A stretch of DNA of 64,000 nucleotides from Rhytidiadelphus loreus (lineage: Eukaryota; Streptophyta; Bryopsida; Hypnales; Hylocomiaceae). The stretch covers positions 25,246,863 to 25,310,862 of the forward strand of contig OX344761.1 in the NCBI GenBank assembly GCA_947034895.1, written 5' to 3'. Numbering within the stretch: position 1 is the first letter of the stretch; every line of letters begins with the position of its first letter. The position numbers and the translations under genes were made by a program. Positions 1 to 12,320 of this stretch are shown piece by piece. A model generated the notes under the pieces. The model did no database searches. It worked only from the letters and a program-made list of their open reading frames with translations, and was not told the origin of the DNA.

Positions 1-231
1 ATCCTCATCGTCGCAATCCGCCCAGGACTTAACGGAGACTTGAGTGGCGGACCAAAACTGCGCGTGCTCCTCCTGCTTGGCCTCGGCGCTCTCGTCCTTG
101 CCCTTGGACTTCTCCCGCTCCAATTTCCTCCTGCTCGACGACTTGGAGCGACGTCTCTCAAGCGCGGCAAAGATGTTCGTGCTGCTTATCGCCGGCAATC
201 CATCGCCCTTCTTGTTTCCGCTTCCGACCAT
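1..231 (-). CDS. N-terminus of a conserved-looking plant protein, cut by the window edge
   Basis: Reading right to left, an ATG at 229-231 opens a frame that stays open to the first base of the window, giving about 77 residues. The predicted N-terminus begins MVGSGNKKGDGLPAISSTN and continues NIFAALERRR, then a Lys/Arg/Ser/Glu-rich stretch that looks like a charged helix. It then reaches a motif FWSATQVSVKSWADCDDED at the edge. An aromatic or Trp residue beside an acidic Asp/Glu cluster, after a basic helical N-terminus, looks like real protein sequence and not chance translation of GC-rich DNA. I do not recognise the family and give no function. The same frame is open upstream to about 558 without another ATG, so the start at 231 is the only supported one. 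The region is GC-rich, like the exons of the receptor kinase in this window. The rest of the gene lies to the left. The alternative plus-strand frame (from 40) is Leu/Pro/Ser-rich and looks like its shadow. Confidence 0.6.
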   Translation of the reverse strand, partial: MVGSGNKKGDGLPAISSTNIFAALERRRSKSSSRRKLEREKSKGKDESAEAKQEEHAQFWSATQVSVKSWADCDDED

Positions 232-840
232 CCTAACTACTCCACCGTAACCACTGCCGCTGTTCCCCCGTCGTCTTCTCCTCCTCACTACACCTCCACG
301 CCGCCCTCCGCAGCAACCTCGGCCTCCAAATGCTGAAAAGCACGAATACGGGTGCCGAAACGCCGCTTCTGCACCAAACAACACGCCACAAATCCTAAGC
401 TTCCACGAAACTGAATCGCGTCGCGCTCCACTGGATAAACCATGCAGCGAGGTGCTCTCACCCGGCCGCAGCGACGATCTCCGTGACAAAAAGCGAAGCA
501 GTCGACTCCACGCGCAGTCCTCCCCGGCCACAATGAAGCAACCTCTATGGCGCTTGAAACCCTAAATCCTGATGCTCCTCCATCGCTCTCTCAAGGGCAT
601 AGCCCCACCAACAAGAGCCGGTCGGCGCCGCTTTCGGCCGCCGCGCGCGAGCGCGCTTCGTCGTAAGCGCGGTTGGGGCTAAGATATTACTGCGCCGGGC
701 GACATGGGCGACCGCGCGGCGGCCGGGTGGAGGGAAAGGGAATGAGCTGGCGGTTCTTGTAGGTGAGAGAGCGGCAAACGCGAAGTTACGCTGAGTATTA
801 TCCGCTTTCACACGAGGACACTCTTGCTGGATAACCAAAG
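232..840 (-). promoter_or_regulatory. GC-rich upstream region / 5' UTR of the left-edge gene, with a telo-box
   Basis: This stretch is GC-rich and CpG-rich and drops abruptly to AT-rich DNA near 840, as expected of a promoter plus 5' leader for the minus-strand gene ending at the left edge. An AAACCCTAA telo-box lies at 557-565 (TTAGGGTTT on the gene's strand). That motif is common in 5' regions of plant genes for translation and growth functions. Several short open frames here (288-533, 545-838) have composition-driven Arg/Ala/Pro sequence and are not supported as genes. The transcription start cannot be placed. Confidence 0.4.
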
Positions 841-3800
841 TTATTCAACAAGGCAGCCAAGTTCTCCAACCAAAGCACTCAACTGTGACTCCCCCTATTA
901 TTAAGTTGACATCCCCTAAATATGGACCCAACATTTCCAAAAATAAGGCAGCCTCACCCCAATTTCTGTCAAACTTCAATTTCTCATTTTGATGCCTTTG
1001 GTTGTGACCTAAAGAAAAAATCCACCGCTTCATTATTTGATGACACTCCAATGATATTTTCTGAATTTTCAAAGTTGAAAGCATAGGATACCTATTTATG
1101 TCATTAGACTAGCCCTTCAACCGCTACCTTTGAAGCAAAAGATGCTTGAACTCCCATTAAAGATTGTGGTGGTTTGGGGGGACATAGTGACTCTTTTGTC
1201 ACCTTTCTATGCTCTTTCCAAACCATCTCATAGATGATACAAAACAAGAAGGTGGTGACATTGAGTACCTCTACCTTATTATAAAACGAATCCATTGTTA
1301 AGGATCGTTGATGGGCTATCCTCAACAGTTGCAAATGGAAGTGTCATAGTCATCATGGACAATTAAACAAATATATACCAAAAATTTGATGCATGACATC
1401 TAACATATAAATGTAAGCAAATTTTAACCTTTACCTCTTAATTATTCACTTAATAATTGAAATTTTCTAAAGCATACAACTTTATTTTTCTTAACCCATA
1501 GTTCAATTTCCGAGCTTAACTTCACTAAAAACAAAAATTCAAGAAAGTTAAGAATTTTGTTTTTAGGAAATGTAAAAGTTTCAAAAAAAATAAAGAATGT
1601 CTTTTTCGTTTCCATTGAATCTCTTACCATGGTTTGTAACTTTTCCCTATCGCAATTATAAATACTTACCAACTTTAGAAGAAGAAGAGAAGTGTTTGGT
1701 CTCCAAACCTAAAATTCCAAATGAGGGATGGGAGGAGTATTTATAGGTTTGTTTGTTGACCTCTAATTTATGTGGATGCAATTTTTTGTTCTTTTTATAG
1801 TTGCATTCTTAGAAATCAACCAATAACAAACACATTTGGATTGCAAAAGTAGTTGTCAAATTCTTGTCTAAAGACAAACTTCCAAATACGAGGTTTTAAC
1901 ATTCAATATTAGCTACATTCACAAATATGATGTACAAATGGAGAATAAGACATTTATTTAAGGTCAAGTGATCATAACCTTCTTGAACTCATTGAAAGGG
2001 TCCCTTTGCCTTCCTTGGCATTTAGAGTGGTGCCATGTAAAATCTTCAATTGAATGGCTCAAATGAGGTTTGTCTTTACTTAAAAAACTCTCCTAGGTAT
2101 TCTACAAGGGATTATTCTTTTTGTACAAGGAATGGAAGGGGATGAAAAGGCCTTGGTTAAGAATGTTATATTAGCTACTTTAGTATATTACATTGTGGTT
2201 GAGTCTATAAATGCAAATTGTTTGCTAAATAATGAAGATATTTATTAGATTAGGATAATGCAAATGGCATGCATGAAATATAGGATGTTTTGCAACAAAT
2301 TACATGTCATTGTTTGAAGTTAAAACTAAATACTACAAGTTAATGAATACAATCTTATTGTTATAATTGTAAAATAATACATGATTAAAATATGTGAATA
2401 TGATTATTGGCCATTATGATGTATATATCAAATGAAGATATATTTGTATAATATATAGACCCCTATTGATGTTCCCAATCTTTTCATGTTTTGTCTACAA
2501 TAGCAATATCTCCCAAAAAATTCAAAATATTTTTGTCAATAAAGGTAGTTTATAAACTTGTGGGGCACTTAGAGTGTCCATTAGAAACCATGTGCAAACA
2601 AAGCTTTGGACCCCTATATACTTTTTGGATTTTAAATATAAATAAATAAATAAAAATATGAATAGATTTTCCTACTTTGAAAATTTATGTTTTGAATTAT
2701 TGATATTTTTATTTGTTATTGATAATTAGTAAAAAAAAGTTGAAGTAAAAAGATACATTGTAGAATTGAAAAATAATTTTCGCACCCCTATATTATATAA
2801 AAACAAATTGTCTACAAAATGAACGAAAAATTCCTTAAAAATAACTCTCTACTGAAAGCTCATTTTGAATTGAATATTGATTCAATGGTCACCTAAATGT
2901 GTTCTCTATAATTATTTGAATTGAAAAACATGCCATTTTAGTTCATTTTCAACCTCTTCTAGAAATCATTTCATATTTTATTTGAGTTGGAAATTTTGGC
3001 AATAAAAACCAATAGTCACTATTAAACAATGCTCAAAATTTTAGGTTGAAATTATAGTTATTAGAAACTACTTGTTCGCATGTGGTTTGTTGTAGTGGAA
3101 CTAAATGCACTCCCCTAGTTTGTAAATCATTAAATGTTGTCCTTCATCATAATCCTTATCAAATAATTATTGTAGAATGCATTTGAATTTTGATTCAACT
3201 TGCCATTTTTTGAATGACAAGGCACAATTACATACTCATTTAGTCACATTGAGTTGTCTTCTCTTTAAATTGAATTTTTCATAGTATCCTTCCAACTCTA
3301 AGTTACAAACATGGGTTAAGAAATTTAAGCTTCATTTTAATTGCAGAAACCTCTCTAGCTTGGAGGTGCATGAGTGAAACTTAAACCTCAAATTAGAGTC
3401 GTCGATATGAACTCGGGATATAAATGCATATCCTTGGTTGGATAGGCAATTTTGCTCTTCACAATTTGTAGTTATATTTAATAGAGGTTTAATTGAGACT
3501 TTTTCCTAACGGAAAATTTAAAATTTTACAAATAAAATAAAAAATAATATGGACAGTGATCAAATGCAGGACAATAACCTTGAGTACAAAAGTCATGATT
3601 TTTTGTTTTATATTGTGAACCAATAAAATTAATAACCAACAACTCTAGAAAGATAAACTAAATCAGCAAATGAAAATACATGAATCTTACAGTAGAATTT
3701 GTTTGATATATATTAAAGAAGGCATTAGTTGAACTTGCTTAAAATAATCTATTTAAAATCTAATCTATGTGTCCTAATAAAAAAATTATTCAAATTTTTT

Positions 3801-5589
3801 TCATATGATATTAGCTTCTTTGAGAAACGAAATTTACATCTCAATATTTATGATGGTATTGACAATGAAAAACTTCTCAATATTTCATGCAAGAAGTTCT
3901 AGCAGAGTTCATTGTGACTAGAAAATTACAAACTGTACGTAGGAAACCATTAATCATTAGATGAGATTAGGGGGGGCTAGAGGGCCGTTTTGGGCTTGTT
4001 TCCAGCTCCGTTCCCCCTGTCTTCTCGAACTCTGGTGTCAGACTTTTTTTTTGAAAAAAAAAATTAATTTTTTTTAAGTCCTTAAAATGAGAAACAAAGT
4101 TAATTTTAATTTTTTAATTTTTTTCGAAAAAATTGACCTGGCAGTCTCTCGGCCAGGTCATCGCAGGCGGGTTTCAGCGAGTTTCGGTGGTTCTCAGGTG
4201 GGTTTCGAGTTGGGAACTCACAGCCTTCCAAAACAGCCAAAACACATGTAATGAAACAATACTCTATAATCATAAAGCCAAAAATTATTTGAATATTAGT
4301 TATAATGTACTGTACCAATAATGTGAAATTGATTATAAGTAATATAGGATTTTATTAAATAGGGATAATTATTTTTTATTGTAAAAATACTAAAGGGGTG
4401 GAGTGTTTGCACACTTGGGTATACATAAAAAAAACTCATGGCTATGCGTGAGGGTAGTAAGTATGTTTTGAACTATCTATAGTTTCTAAAAGAAGAAATA
4501 CATAGTTGTAAGTAAATTAGGTACATGCTTGGGGTACATGGTATATATCTTGTGGATAATATGGATGGTATGGAATTGGGTGGTTTTTGAAAAGTTATGT
4601 TATTGTTGTTGTGATGGATTAGGGGGCTCATAAAGGATTGGTCGTTTTTTAAATTTTGTTTATGTAGTAAAATACATGTGGAGTATTTAATAGCAATATT
4701 ATTGATGTTGTTAAGTGACTAGATGGATGGAATGTGAGTTGTGCCTTTGATATATTGTTAGGACTATAAGTGGTTTAGTGTTCCATCCAATGTTTTGAGT
4801 GTTATGTATGAGGGATTTCTTAATTTAGTTAAAAAAACAAGAATCAATCATTGTAGAATGTAAATTCTATGAATTGGATTTCATATTGCAAGTGAGAAGT
4901 GTCCAATATATCAGAGGTCATTGAATGGTAAATTATGTATGCACACAATGTCCGAGCATAATAAAGAATTGCAATTACATTCAAATAGATACAAAGGCAG
5001 AGCCAACTTCAAACTATTTGTTATGGTGATATGTCTTAAAAAATCCTAGCATTCATGAGTGTATAGCATCTAGACATTGGGTTGAAGATTAATAGTTTTC
5101 AAATTTGCTTTCATGTGACTTTGGATTGTGAGAGCTTTGATGAAAGGTTCATTATACAAAGGAAGAGATGAATCCATGTGTTTAGTTGGTTGAGGTTCCA
5201 AAATAGACAAGTAATGCTTGGATATTTTGTAGGCCAAAAATGATGTTTTCTTGCAAATCCCATGTTATTGAAAATTTTCATAAGTGCATTATTGGAGCAT
5301 CTCATGCATTGGGATTAGTCCAATGTTTGATTAAACATTTGTAGTCTATGTTGAAGTCGTTTGTCCATTTGACAATATTGGTGAAGTAAGGTGCAATTTG
5401 TATATCGTGTGTATTTTTTATTGGAGAAAGTATAATTTTAAGAAACATATAGGTCTATTAGTGTTTTCATAAACTTTAATAAATGTTACAGTAAATACAC
5501 AATTACACATTGAATTTGAGGTGAAGGACAATTTTTTAGAGAGAAGGTGTGCCTTGACAATGAACTGAAAAGATTGAACCAGGTCATTA
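841..5589. other. AT-rich intergenic DNA, no gene seen
   Basis: No open frame here has protein-like composition. The only compact structure noted is a small inverted repeat at about 4135-4159 (GACCTGGC ... GCCAGGTC) inside a short GC-richer island (3965-4220). That island is preceded by long A and T runs and may be the remains of an old insertion. Confidence 0.5.
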
Positions 5590-6115
5590 CAATGCCAACC
5601 CCTTTTGGAAAAATCTCAAGCCGTCGATTTCTTAACAAAAAAAATGCTCCCCATCCTCCATGCCGTTGATTTCTCAAAAAATCACAAGCCGTTGATTTTT
5701 GTGAGATTTAATCTAAGCCATCCAAATATGAATCGAGAATACGAACCAGGTATGGATACGGATATTGGAACAGATACTGACATTAGATATGGTACATATA
5801 CTGGTTGAATTACTTGATAATATACGGATACAAGATAAAATGTACGGGATATGGATTACGGGATACGGGATGAATTGCCCCATATTGTTTGTCCCCAAGT
5901 ATGGTTTCCTATAATATAAGAAGTAGGGGAGGATACAAAGGAGGTAGAGGGGGGAATTAATTTGATAATAATTAAATAATAAATTTATTTATTTAATATG
6001 AAATAATTAATTTAATTGGGAACCTATGGGGAGGTGTTTTTTTACTTACTGAGCTCATTGTGACAATTTTTCACAATGACAATGAGCTCAAAAGATGCAA
6101 TTACTGCATTAATAC
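5590..6115 (+). repeat. Dispersed repeat with degenerate GGATAC/ATACGG motifs and a foldback end (copy 1)
   Basis: The left part carries three variants of an AGCCGTTGATTT motif (5618-5698). A run of degenerate ATATGGATACGGATA-like units follows (5745-5875), then a CCATATTGTTTGTCCC motif. The right part is a hairpin built on TGAGCTCATTGTGACA and its complement (6050-6090). The same sequence of motifs appears in reverse order and on the opposite strand at 59480-59945, so this is a dispersed repeat about 0.5 kb long. Its class is unknown. Confidence 0.55.
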
Positions 6116-6272
6116 AAAGTTCAACTATATGCCCCCTTTCAAGCCCCTCCAAAAAAAATCTCCAAGTGCTGAATATTGAAAAATTTACATCAAAAAATAA
6201 TTCATAACATTTTGTAGTACACACTAAATTTAGAAATCTTGTTGAAAACTAATGAGATAGTTTTCAATTTTT

Positions 6273-7299
6273 TTAACCTTTGAAGTCCCATTGTCCCTAT
6301 TGGGACAAAATGGATTCAGAGTGGGCTCTAATGATCTTACTTTTCATCATGATTTTTAAAAACTTATTTGAAGATAAAAAATACATCACCTTTTGAAAAA
6401 TATAATATTTATTTCAACTAGTGCCTTGGAGCAAAAGTATGTCATCCTAAGCCCAAAACAAAGTTTATTAGTTAGTACAAAAAAACACAAAATGTCAAAA
6501 TAAAATTTCCAAAGTTTGTTTTCTCATAGGAAATATTTTTGTCTAAATGAAAAGATTTGATTCATTCTATTTGAACTAGTGACGAGAAAGTTATGGACAA
6601 TCTTGTTTATATTGATATAAATTCTATATGAATTGTGTGAATAAATTTGTTTTGAATATTTTTGTCAACGGTCATGAATTATCTATGGCAAATATGGATA
6701 GATATGCTAGTGCAATTTTGTGAGCGAATATCAAAATTTTGAAGCAAAACTAGTGCAAATCAGTCATTTCTATGCATCTCGAGTATATGACAAGCTAATG
6801 TGTGTAATAGCAAGCTCTTGATTTTGTCATTAAGTATTGCATTCAAATAAAAATTATAAAGCTCTAAAGACTTAGAACCAAAGTTATTTACTGTAGTAGA
6901 ACACATTAGACTTGTAACCATTCACAACAGACATATCATTTCTAGATGGTAGGGTTGATACATCCATGTGGATTATTTTAAGTTTTTTTAAAGGTTAAGT
7001 AGGTGTTTGAAATAGCATTGTTGCATCAAATTCCTTTTTTCTTTATGCCAAAAAAAATTGAAATGATTTCCCTACAAATTTGAGCATTTGTTGTTAGGAA
7101 TTATTTTTTGGCAACAATGTTGTCCACCAATGGTACAATGTATAATAACAATCAATGAAATTTTAATTTGTATAAAATTAATGACTAATTCAAACTATAT
7201 TGTGCCTAATTAGCCATTCATAAAATTGACTTGATTTGTCAAGTAATTTTTACATGAATGAAATTGCATTTTCACTTTAGAAATTAAAATATCTTTAAA
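6273..7299 (-). repeat. Degenerate TTAA-type element, one recognisable end
   Basis: The left end at 6273 reads TTAA-CCTTTGAAGTCCC and continues with a small palindrome around GTCCC...GGGAC. This matches the inverted right end of the clear element at 36906-37791, including a later ATTTCAACTAGTGCCTTGGAGCAAAAG stretch that corresponds to the family's ATTTCAATTGGTGCC motif. The opposite end is not recognisable, so the stated right limit is arbitrary. No gene is present. Confidence 0.4.
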
Positions 7300-8196
7300 T
7301 TAACCCCTCAAGGATAAAGTAGCATTTTTTGGCAACATAGCATTTTTAATCATTCATTTATGAACATAATTTTCATTTTTTTTCTTTGAAATTTTCACAC
7401 AACATGTGATTGAGGAGTAGCTCTTAATTAAGGTGCAACAATTTTCATAACTTTTGACTACATAGTTAAAAAATTATGTATAGTATGTAGTTTTTTAGAG
7501 CTTAGGCAATTGGGTGCCTTAGAAAATATCATTTTTTTAATAGATAAATATTTGAAATTGGATTTTTAGATTTATATATATGTAGAAAGCTTTGAACATT
7601 CCATTTTGATTAACAAGATGAAAGTTACGAGGAGTTTTAGTTTGAGCGCAATTATGGAATCTCTACTCTAAAATAAACTTTGAAGTTCTTTATTTGACTC
7701 AATGTTCAGTAGTTTTTGAAATAAAATAAAATCACATGATGTAGATTGATTATTACAACCATTGGATTGGCATTTTTCAATTCCATAACTAAATTCTTAA
7801 CAATTTAGTATTTTAAATCATTCTCTAATTCTTTCTACTTATTAGTTTTTCAAGCATGAATATGAAATTTTTTTGTTGAGATTTTTTATATGTATTTCCA
7901 ACTTATTTCTTCAATGTATTATAGAGAGTTGCAAGTTGTAGGATCTATACATTTTTGGGTAAATATTTTGAAAGATTAAATCTAACCATTTGGGAAGAGT
8001 TGAAAATACTTAATTTTGAAATCCAGGCATTTTTTATGATCTTGCAATTGATAAAATTTCTTATTGTGAAATTTTAGGAAGGTGTACTCTAACAAATTAA
8101 CTAAATTTTTTCATGGTTGGATATATTAAAAATTAAATATAGATGAAGATTTTAGCCTTGCTTTGGAGACTAATATTTTGAAGTAGCTTGGGGCCT
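7300..8196 (+). repeat. TTAA-type element fragment related to 12480-12933
   Basis: TTAA-CCCCTCAAGG at 7300 starts a segment containing GCATTTTTTGGCAACATAG. Further on comes CATTCCATTTTGATTAACAAGATGAAAGTTACGAGGAG. Both blocks recur on the other strand at 12480-12933, whose end reads GGGAT-TTAA. The right end before 8197 is not defined. No coding potential was seen. Confidence 0.4.
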
Positions 8197-8602
8197 TTAA
8201 CCCCTAAAAGCCCAAGGGGTTTGAACAAAACACAAATGTATTATAAAATATAAGTTCTATAACTTTTTTGAAGTTTGCATCAAAGAAGATAATGTGAAGC
8301 ATGAAAAATAGAAAGTATATGTACAGTCAAAATTATAAAATGCATAAGATTTAGTAATGAGAACATCAATACTTTCCCCAAATAGTAAATTTTTCAATAC
8401 TAGCCAATTCTAGATTCTTTGTGCTATTTCTCTTATAATTCTTGTTTGACCGTAGCATTCTTATTTTTGAATATACATATTGAAAGATTATCCAATCTCT
8501 TAAGGGAAAAAAAAAATTGAAAAAAAGATTTTTTGTGCCCGAAAATTCTGCCCTAAGTGGGGCAGCGACCATAAAATGGTCGCTTGAGCGCTTAGGGGTT
8601 AA
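8197..8602. mobile_element. TTAA-flanked short TIR element
   Basis: The element begins TTAA-CCCCTAAAAGCCC at 8197 and ends GCGCTTAGGGG-TTAA at 8602, giving 406 bp with short inverted termini. The interior is AT-rich and non-coding. A GGTCGCTTGAGCGCTTAGGGG right end resembles that of the element ending at 24354. Because TTAA is its own complement, the sequence alone cannot tell target-site duplication from part of the terminus. Confidence 0.6.
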
Positions 8603-10231
8603 ACATGAAATAACTTTAGGGATTAAAGATGTCTAAATATAGTTATGAGCTATGCTAATCATGACTCTTTAGATGACTCATGAAAAGTACTAAAACGTTG
8701 ATTTGCATCATTGTAAGTCTTAATTATATCTTTATGAACGGATTCATTAGTGAATGAAGTAATCACTACATAGTCAATTTTGTTAAATGATGGTATTCCA
8801 TGTGCCATTTTTAGATCACTCGATCTAAACTATTAAAGAGACATCTAAGAATGGGATAGATTTTAGGAATCTTCAATTAATATAGATTTCAAAAATCTAA
8901 GATTGATATAGATTTCAAACATCTAAGACACTTGTATATTTTAGACCACCTGATATAAACCATAAAAACTGCCAAACTTGCGGAATGGCGCCATTTTAAC
9001 GAAATTGCCCATTTACTAGAAAAAACATGAGGAAAACAACAAAAAATCAAATGATTTTAGTTGATTGGGGCACTACAATGACCATTTACACTGATTTTTG
9101 AACTTTTTGTAAAAGTCAACAAAATAGCATCTACTTTTTGTCGATTTGAGTAGTGCAATGACCAAATCAACAAAATTTTAGAGAGTATGAGATTCTTTTT
9201 TTCATCTTTTTTTCATCTTTTTTCATCTAATTTCATTTTCAAGATTTCATTTCAAGAATATTCTATCAAATATTATAATCTTTCAATTCATAAGTGGTAT
9301 TGTTGTGTTTCTTTGCCCATGTGATCTCTAATATGTCTAGTTTGAATTTGGACGATTACAATTCAAAAAAATATTGATGAAATTTATCAAAATGTTGGCT
9401 TTGTGTTCAATATAGAGCAAATTTCAAGAAACTCAGAAAAGGCCTTAGGCATTTAGGTGTTAAAAGTTTGATGAGGACTACAATTTGGAATTTGGAATAA
9501 AACCAATCATAAAATGATACAATTACTAGTGTTATTTCAAAAATCTTGAAAAAACCTTAAAATTTGAAGATTATAATTACCAAAAACTCACCCTTTAGTT
9601 ATTCATTTTCTCTTCTACCATTTGCCTTTTTTGCTCCTTATAAAGATTGTTCGGTGGTATGCTATCATTTTAAGAATATACTATCAAACCTATCCTATGA
9701 AATTTATTATTTTATGCAATCTTGATCAACACACCAAATTTCCATTTCAAAAAACAAAATTTCCATTTTTGGCAAATTGTTTTGTGTGCTTTTTATTGTG
9801 TTACAAAATAATTGATTGAAAAATATTGGTGATGAATTTTTCAAATTTTATTGTGCAAACATTTAAGGAACATCAATGTGCTCATGACACTTCATGAAAA
9901 AATTCACATTACCTTAGAAAAATTTTACAATAGAAAGAATTCAATGTTAAGGTATTTCCTTTACAAATTTAATTAAATAGATATTTCTAAATTTTAATTG
10001 TATTTTACTAATTTACCCTTGTATTATGACTACTTCTATATATTTGAGCATGATAGTTCAATTGGTTTACCACTCGGTTTACCAAACCTTATTATAATTT
10101 TGAGAAATTTGTTGTACACATTTTTTATTAGATTTCATAGTAGGATTGAAAGACTTCTTGGAGGGTACTACACAATGGAATTTTTTTTATAAATTTAATC
10201 ATTCACAATTTGGTGTTTTTAAAATTCAATA
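8603..10231. other. AT-rich intergenic DNA with a solo foldback end
   Basis: No gene is visible. At 8981-9012 the sequence GGCGCCATTTTAACGAAAT followed by TGCCCAT matches one arm of the foldback element at 22828-23073, so a degraded copy is likely here. Short CATCTTTTTTTCAT runs occur near 9200. Confidence 0.45.
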
Positions 10232-10556
10232 GACTTTGGTAGCCATTTTGGTATAGTAAAATAATTTTCTCAAAAAACTTTGATCCAAGAATAAGTTGTA
10301 TAGTCAAGCTGCTTTCCATCTCCAAAAATTTGTTTGAGATTTTCAACCTCCAATCAAAAGTTATGAGCAAACTTCAGAGAGAGGTTGAAAAGGACATTTT
10401 TTAGACATTTTCAAACATTCTCTCTAAATTTTGTCCATAACTTTTTCTTGGAGTCTCAAAATCTCAAATAGATTTTTGGAAATGAAAGTTACCTTGATTT
10501 TGCAACTTTCCTTAATTCAAAGTTTTTCTACTATGCCAAAATGGCCTCCAAAGTTT
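10232..10556. repeat. Long imperfect palindrome (foldback element)
   Basis: The two halves are imperfect reverse complements over about 160 bp each. GTAGCCATTTTGGTATAGTA at the left pairs with TACTATGCCAAAATGGCC at the right. AATTTGTTTGAGATTTT pairs with AAAATCTCAAATAGATTT nearer the centre (about 10395). It is non-coding and probably a foldback-type MITE. Target-site duplication could not be fixed. Confidence 0.6.
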
Positions 10557-10622
10557 GCTGATTTTATAAAGCAAACAAAAACAATTAGAATGAATAGTTA
10601 AATAAAAACCTACTCACAACTA

Positions 10623-12140
10623 AGGTAGTCTGCTCTAAAAGTGCTCACCTTCTTCAAACCGCCCCGAAGGTAGTGTGCTCATAAATTGTCACTTTAAGGG
10701 CTGTTGGGCCTTTTTGATGGTTTTCAGAAGCCTAAAAATATTTTCACTTATTTTTCACTTGAAGAGAAATTGATGCAGAATATAACCCAAGTGGTTTCAT
10801 ATTTTCTGAGCATTTATGAATTACTTATGAATTTCCAAAGAAATCTGCCATAGGCACCTATTTGTGATCCTAGGCCTTGCAAAACCCACACACGCGCGGT
10901 CTTAAAAAAGATATGGTGTGACCAAAAACAAATAGTGAAGCATTGAAAAAGTAATACTTAAGGTTCCTAAATGTGCCTTTTACTAAACTGAAGCCAAGGA
11001 ACCAATATTGTCTTCACATACTTTCAAGTCCAATTCAAAGTGCTCTAACTTTTGCATCCAATTTCCAAATTCAATAAAACTTGTTGTAAAATTTGCGCTC
11101 TCTCTTCTATTTTTTGTGGCATAAAATTTTCAAATCAATCCGGGTTATACTGACTTTTTGGGAGCCAATCGAAGTTCACAAATTCAATATGAGTTCACCA
11201 AACTGCATTTGCTGGCTGCAGCTTTGGGGGCTTCTATCTCCTTCATTCTAAGTTTTTTTTTAGTAAAATTTGTTGGGTTATGTTCCCCTTGAAGTCTAAT
11301 TATTGTGGTAAAATTTTCATGTCAATTCAAGTTGTTTGAATGTTTGGGAGCAATTTGAAGTTCTAAATCCCGACATTCTTCGATCACAGTGAACTTCAAC
11401 GGCTTATAACTTCTTCATACAAGGTCCGTTTTCAATATTTTTTTTGGAAAAGTTGCACCTAGTAGTCTAGTTTGTGTGGTTAAAATTTCATATCAATCCA
11501 AGAATTAATGAGTGATTGAGAATCATTTTATTGAAAGGATGTTCAGCTGTAAATGTGTTTCTTGCAAAAATGAAGTGGACACCTATCTTGTATCCACTCT
11601 TAGTTCGAAATCGACCCGCCCTGACTCTTATTATACCATATGTGAAGTATAAACCAACATCTAACAAACCTTATTAAGCTCTCACATGATCAAAAGCCCA
11701 TTTCAAAACTTCTTAGTGTCTATTTCAGAGCTTCCAATAGGGACGGTTCCAAAAAGCGGGTCACAATTCAAGCCACCTACCTTATTTTGGGGTGAAGATT
11801 GGAGATGGTGTGATTTTTAAATGGACCATTGTAGCAATTAAATGCATTAAGAGAAAAATATTTTTTTATTGCAAGAGCCTTTGATTTCCACACATATGTT
11901 TTTAAATTGCAAGTGGACAGATTTTGAGAGCCCTATGGTCACAAATAGGTGCCTACGCCCTGAATCTTTGAAATTTTTTAAGTAATTCAAAAATGCTTGA
12001 AAAAAATACAAAACCACTTATGTTAGCTTCCACATCCATTTTTCTTTCTCTGAAAAATGATCTAAAAATAATTCTGTCTATGTAAGCCTATGAAAAAGGC
12101 AGACTAGCTCTTAAATGGTCGCTTTTAGAGCATACTACCT
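10623..12140. mobile_element. TA-flanked AGGTAGTCTGCTC element, interrupted by a second copy
   Basis: The left end AGGTAGTCTGCTCTAAAAG (10623) pairs with the right end CTTTTAGAGCATACTACCT (12140), and TA lies on both flanks (10621-10622, 12141-12142). A related element (10668-11782) is inserted near its left end. Without it the host element would be about 400 bp, close to its relative at 57111-57403. The interior is non-coding. Confidence 0.6.
10668..11782. mobile_element. 1.1-kb AGGTAG element, copy A of a two-copy family
   Basis: The ends are AGGTAGTGTGCTC... (10668) and ...AAGCCACCTACCT (11782), followed by TA. The whole 1.1 kb is collinear with 24434-25550. Shared landmarks include GGCCTTTTTGATGGTTTTCAG, ACCCAAGTGGTTTCATATTT, a GTGATCCTAGGCCTTGCAAA block and ATCGACCCGCC near the right end. 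No long open frame survives in either copy, so both look non-autonomous. Confidence 0.65.
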
Positions 12141-12154
12141 TATTACATGCAAAG

Positions 12155-12320
12155 CTATCCATGATGTAGTGGTTGAACCCTTGGACCTTAATCATGAGGT
12201 CCAAGGTTCAAACCTTGTGGTTGACGCACGCCCGCATGGTGGGGCTGCCTAGGTGGATCTCTTATTGGAAAACAATTACTTTCACCCTAAATCCTTAGGA
12301 AATCCGGGCATTCAAAAAGA
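12155..12320 (+). mobile_element. tRNA-derived SINE-like sequence
   Basis: A tRNA-like head carries a box A-type TGATGTAGTGG at 12162-12172 and a box B-type GGTTCAAACCT at 12205-12215, the spacing expected of a pol III internal promoter. A GC-richer body follows (ACGCCCGCATGGTGGGGCTG), and then a long A-rich 3' region from about 12310. The acceptor stem of a functional tRNA does not form, so a SINE is preferred over a tRNA gene. Confidence 0.55.

Noticed and set aside
12160..12235. tRNA gene
   Set aside because: For the same reason: internal promoter boxes without a foldable acceptor stem, followed by an A-rich tail.
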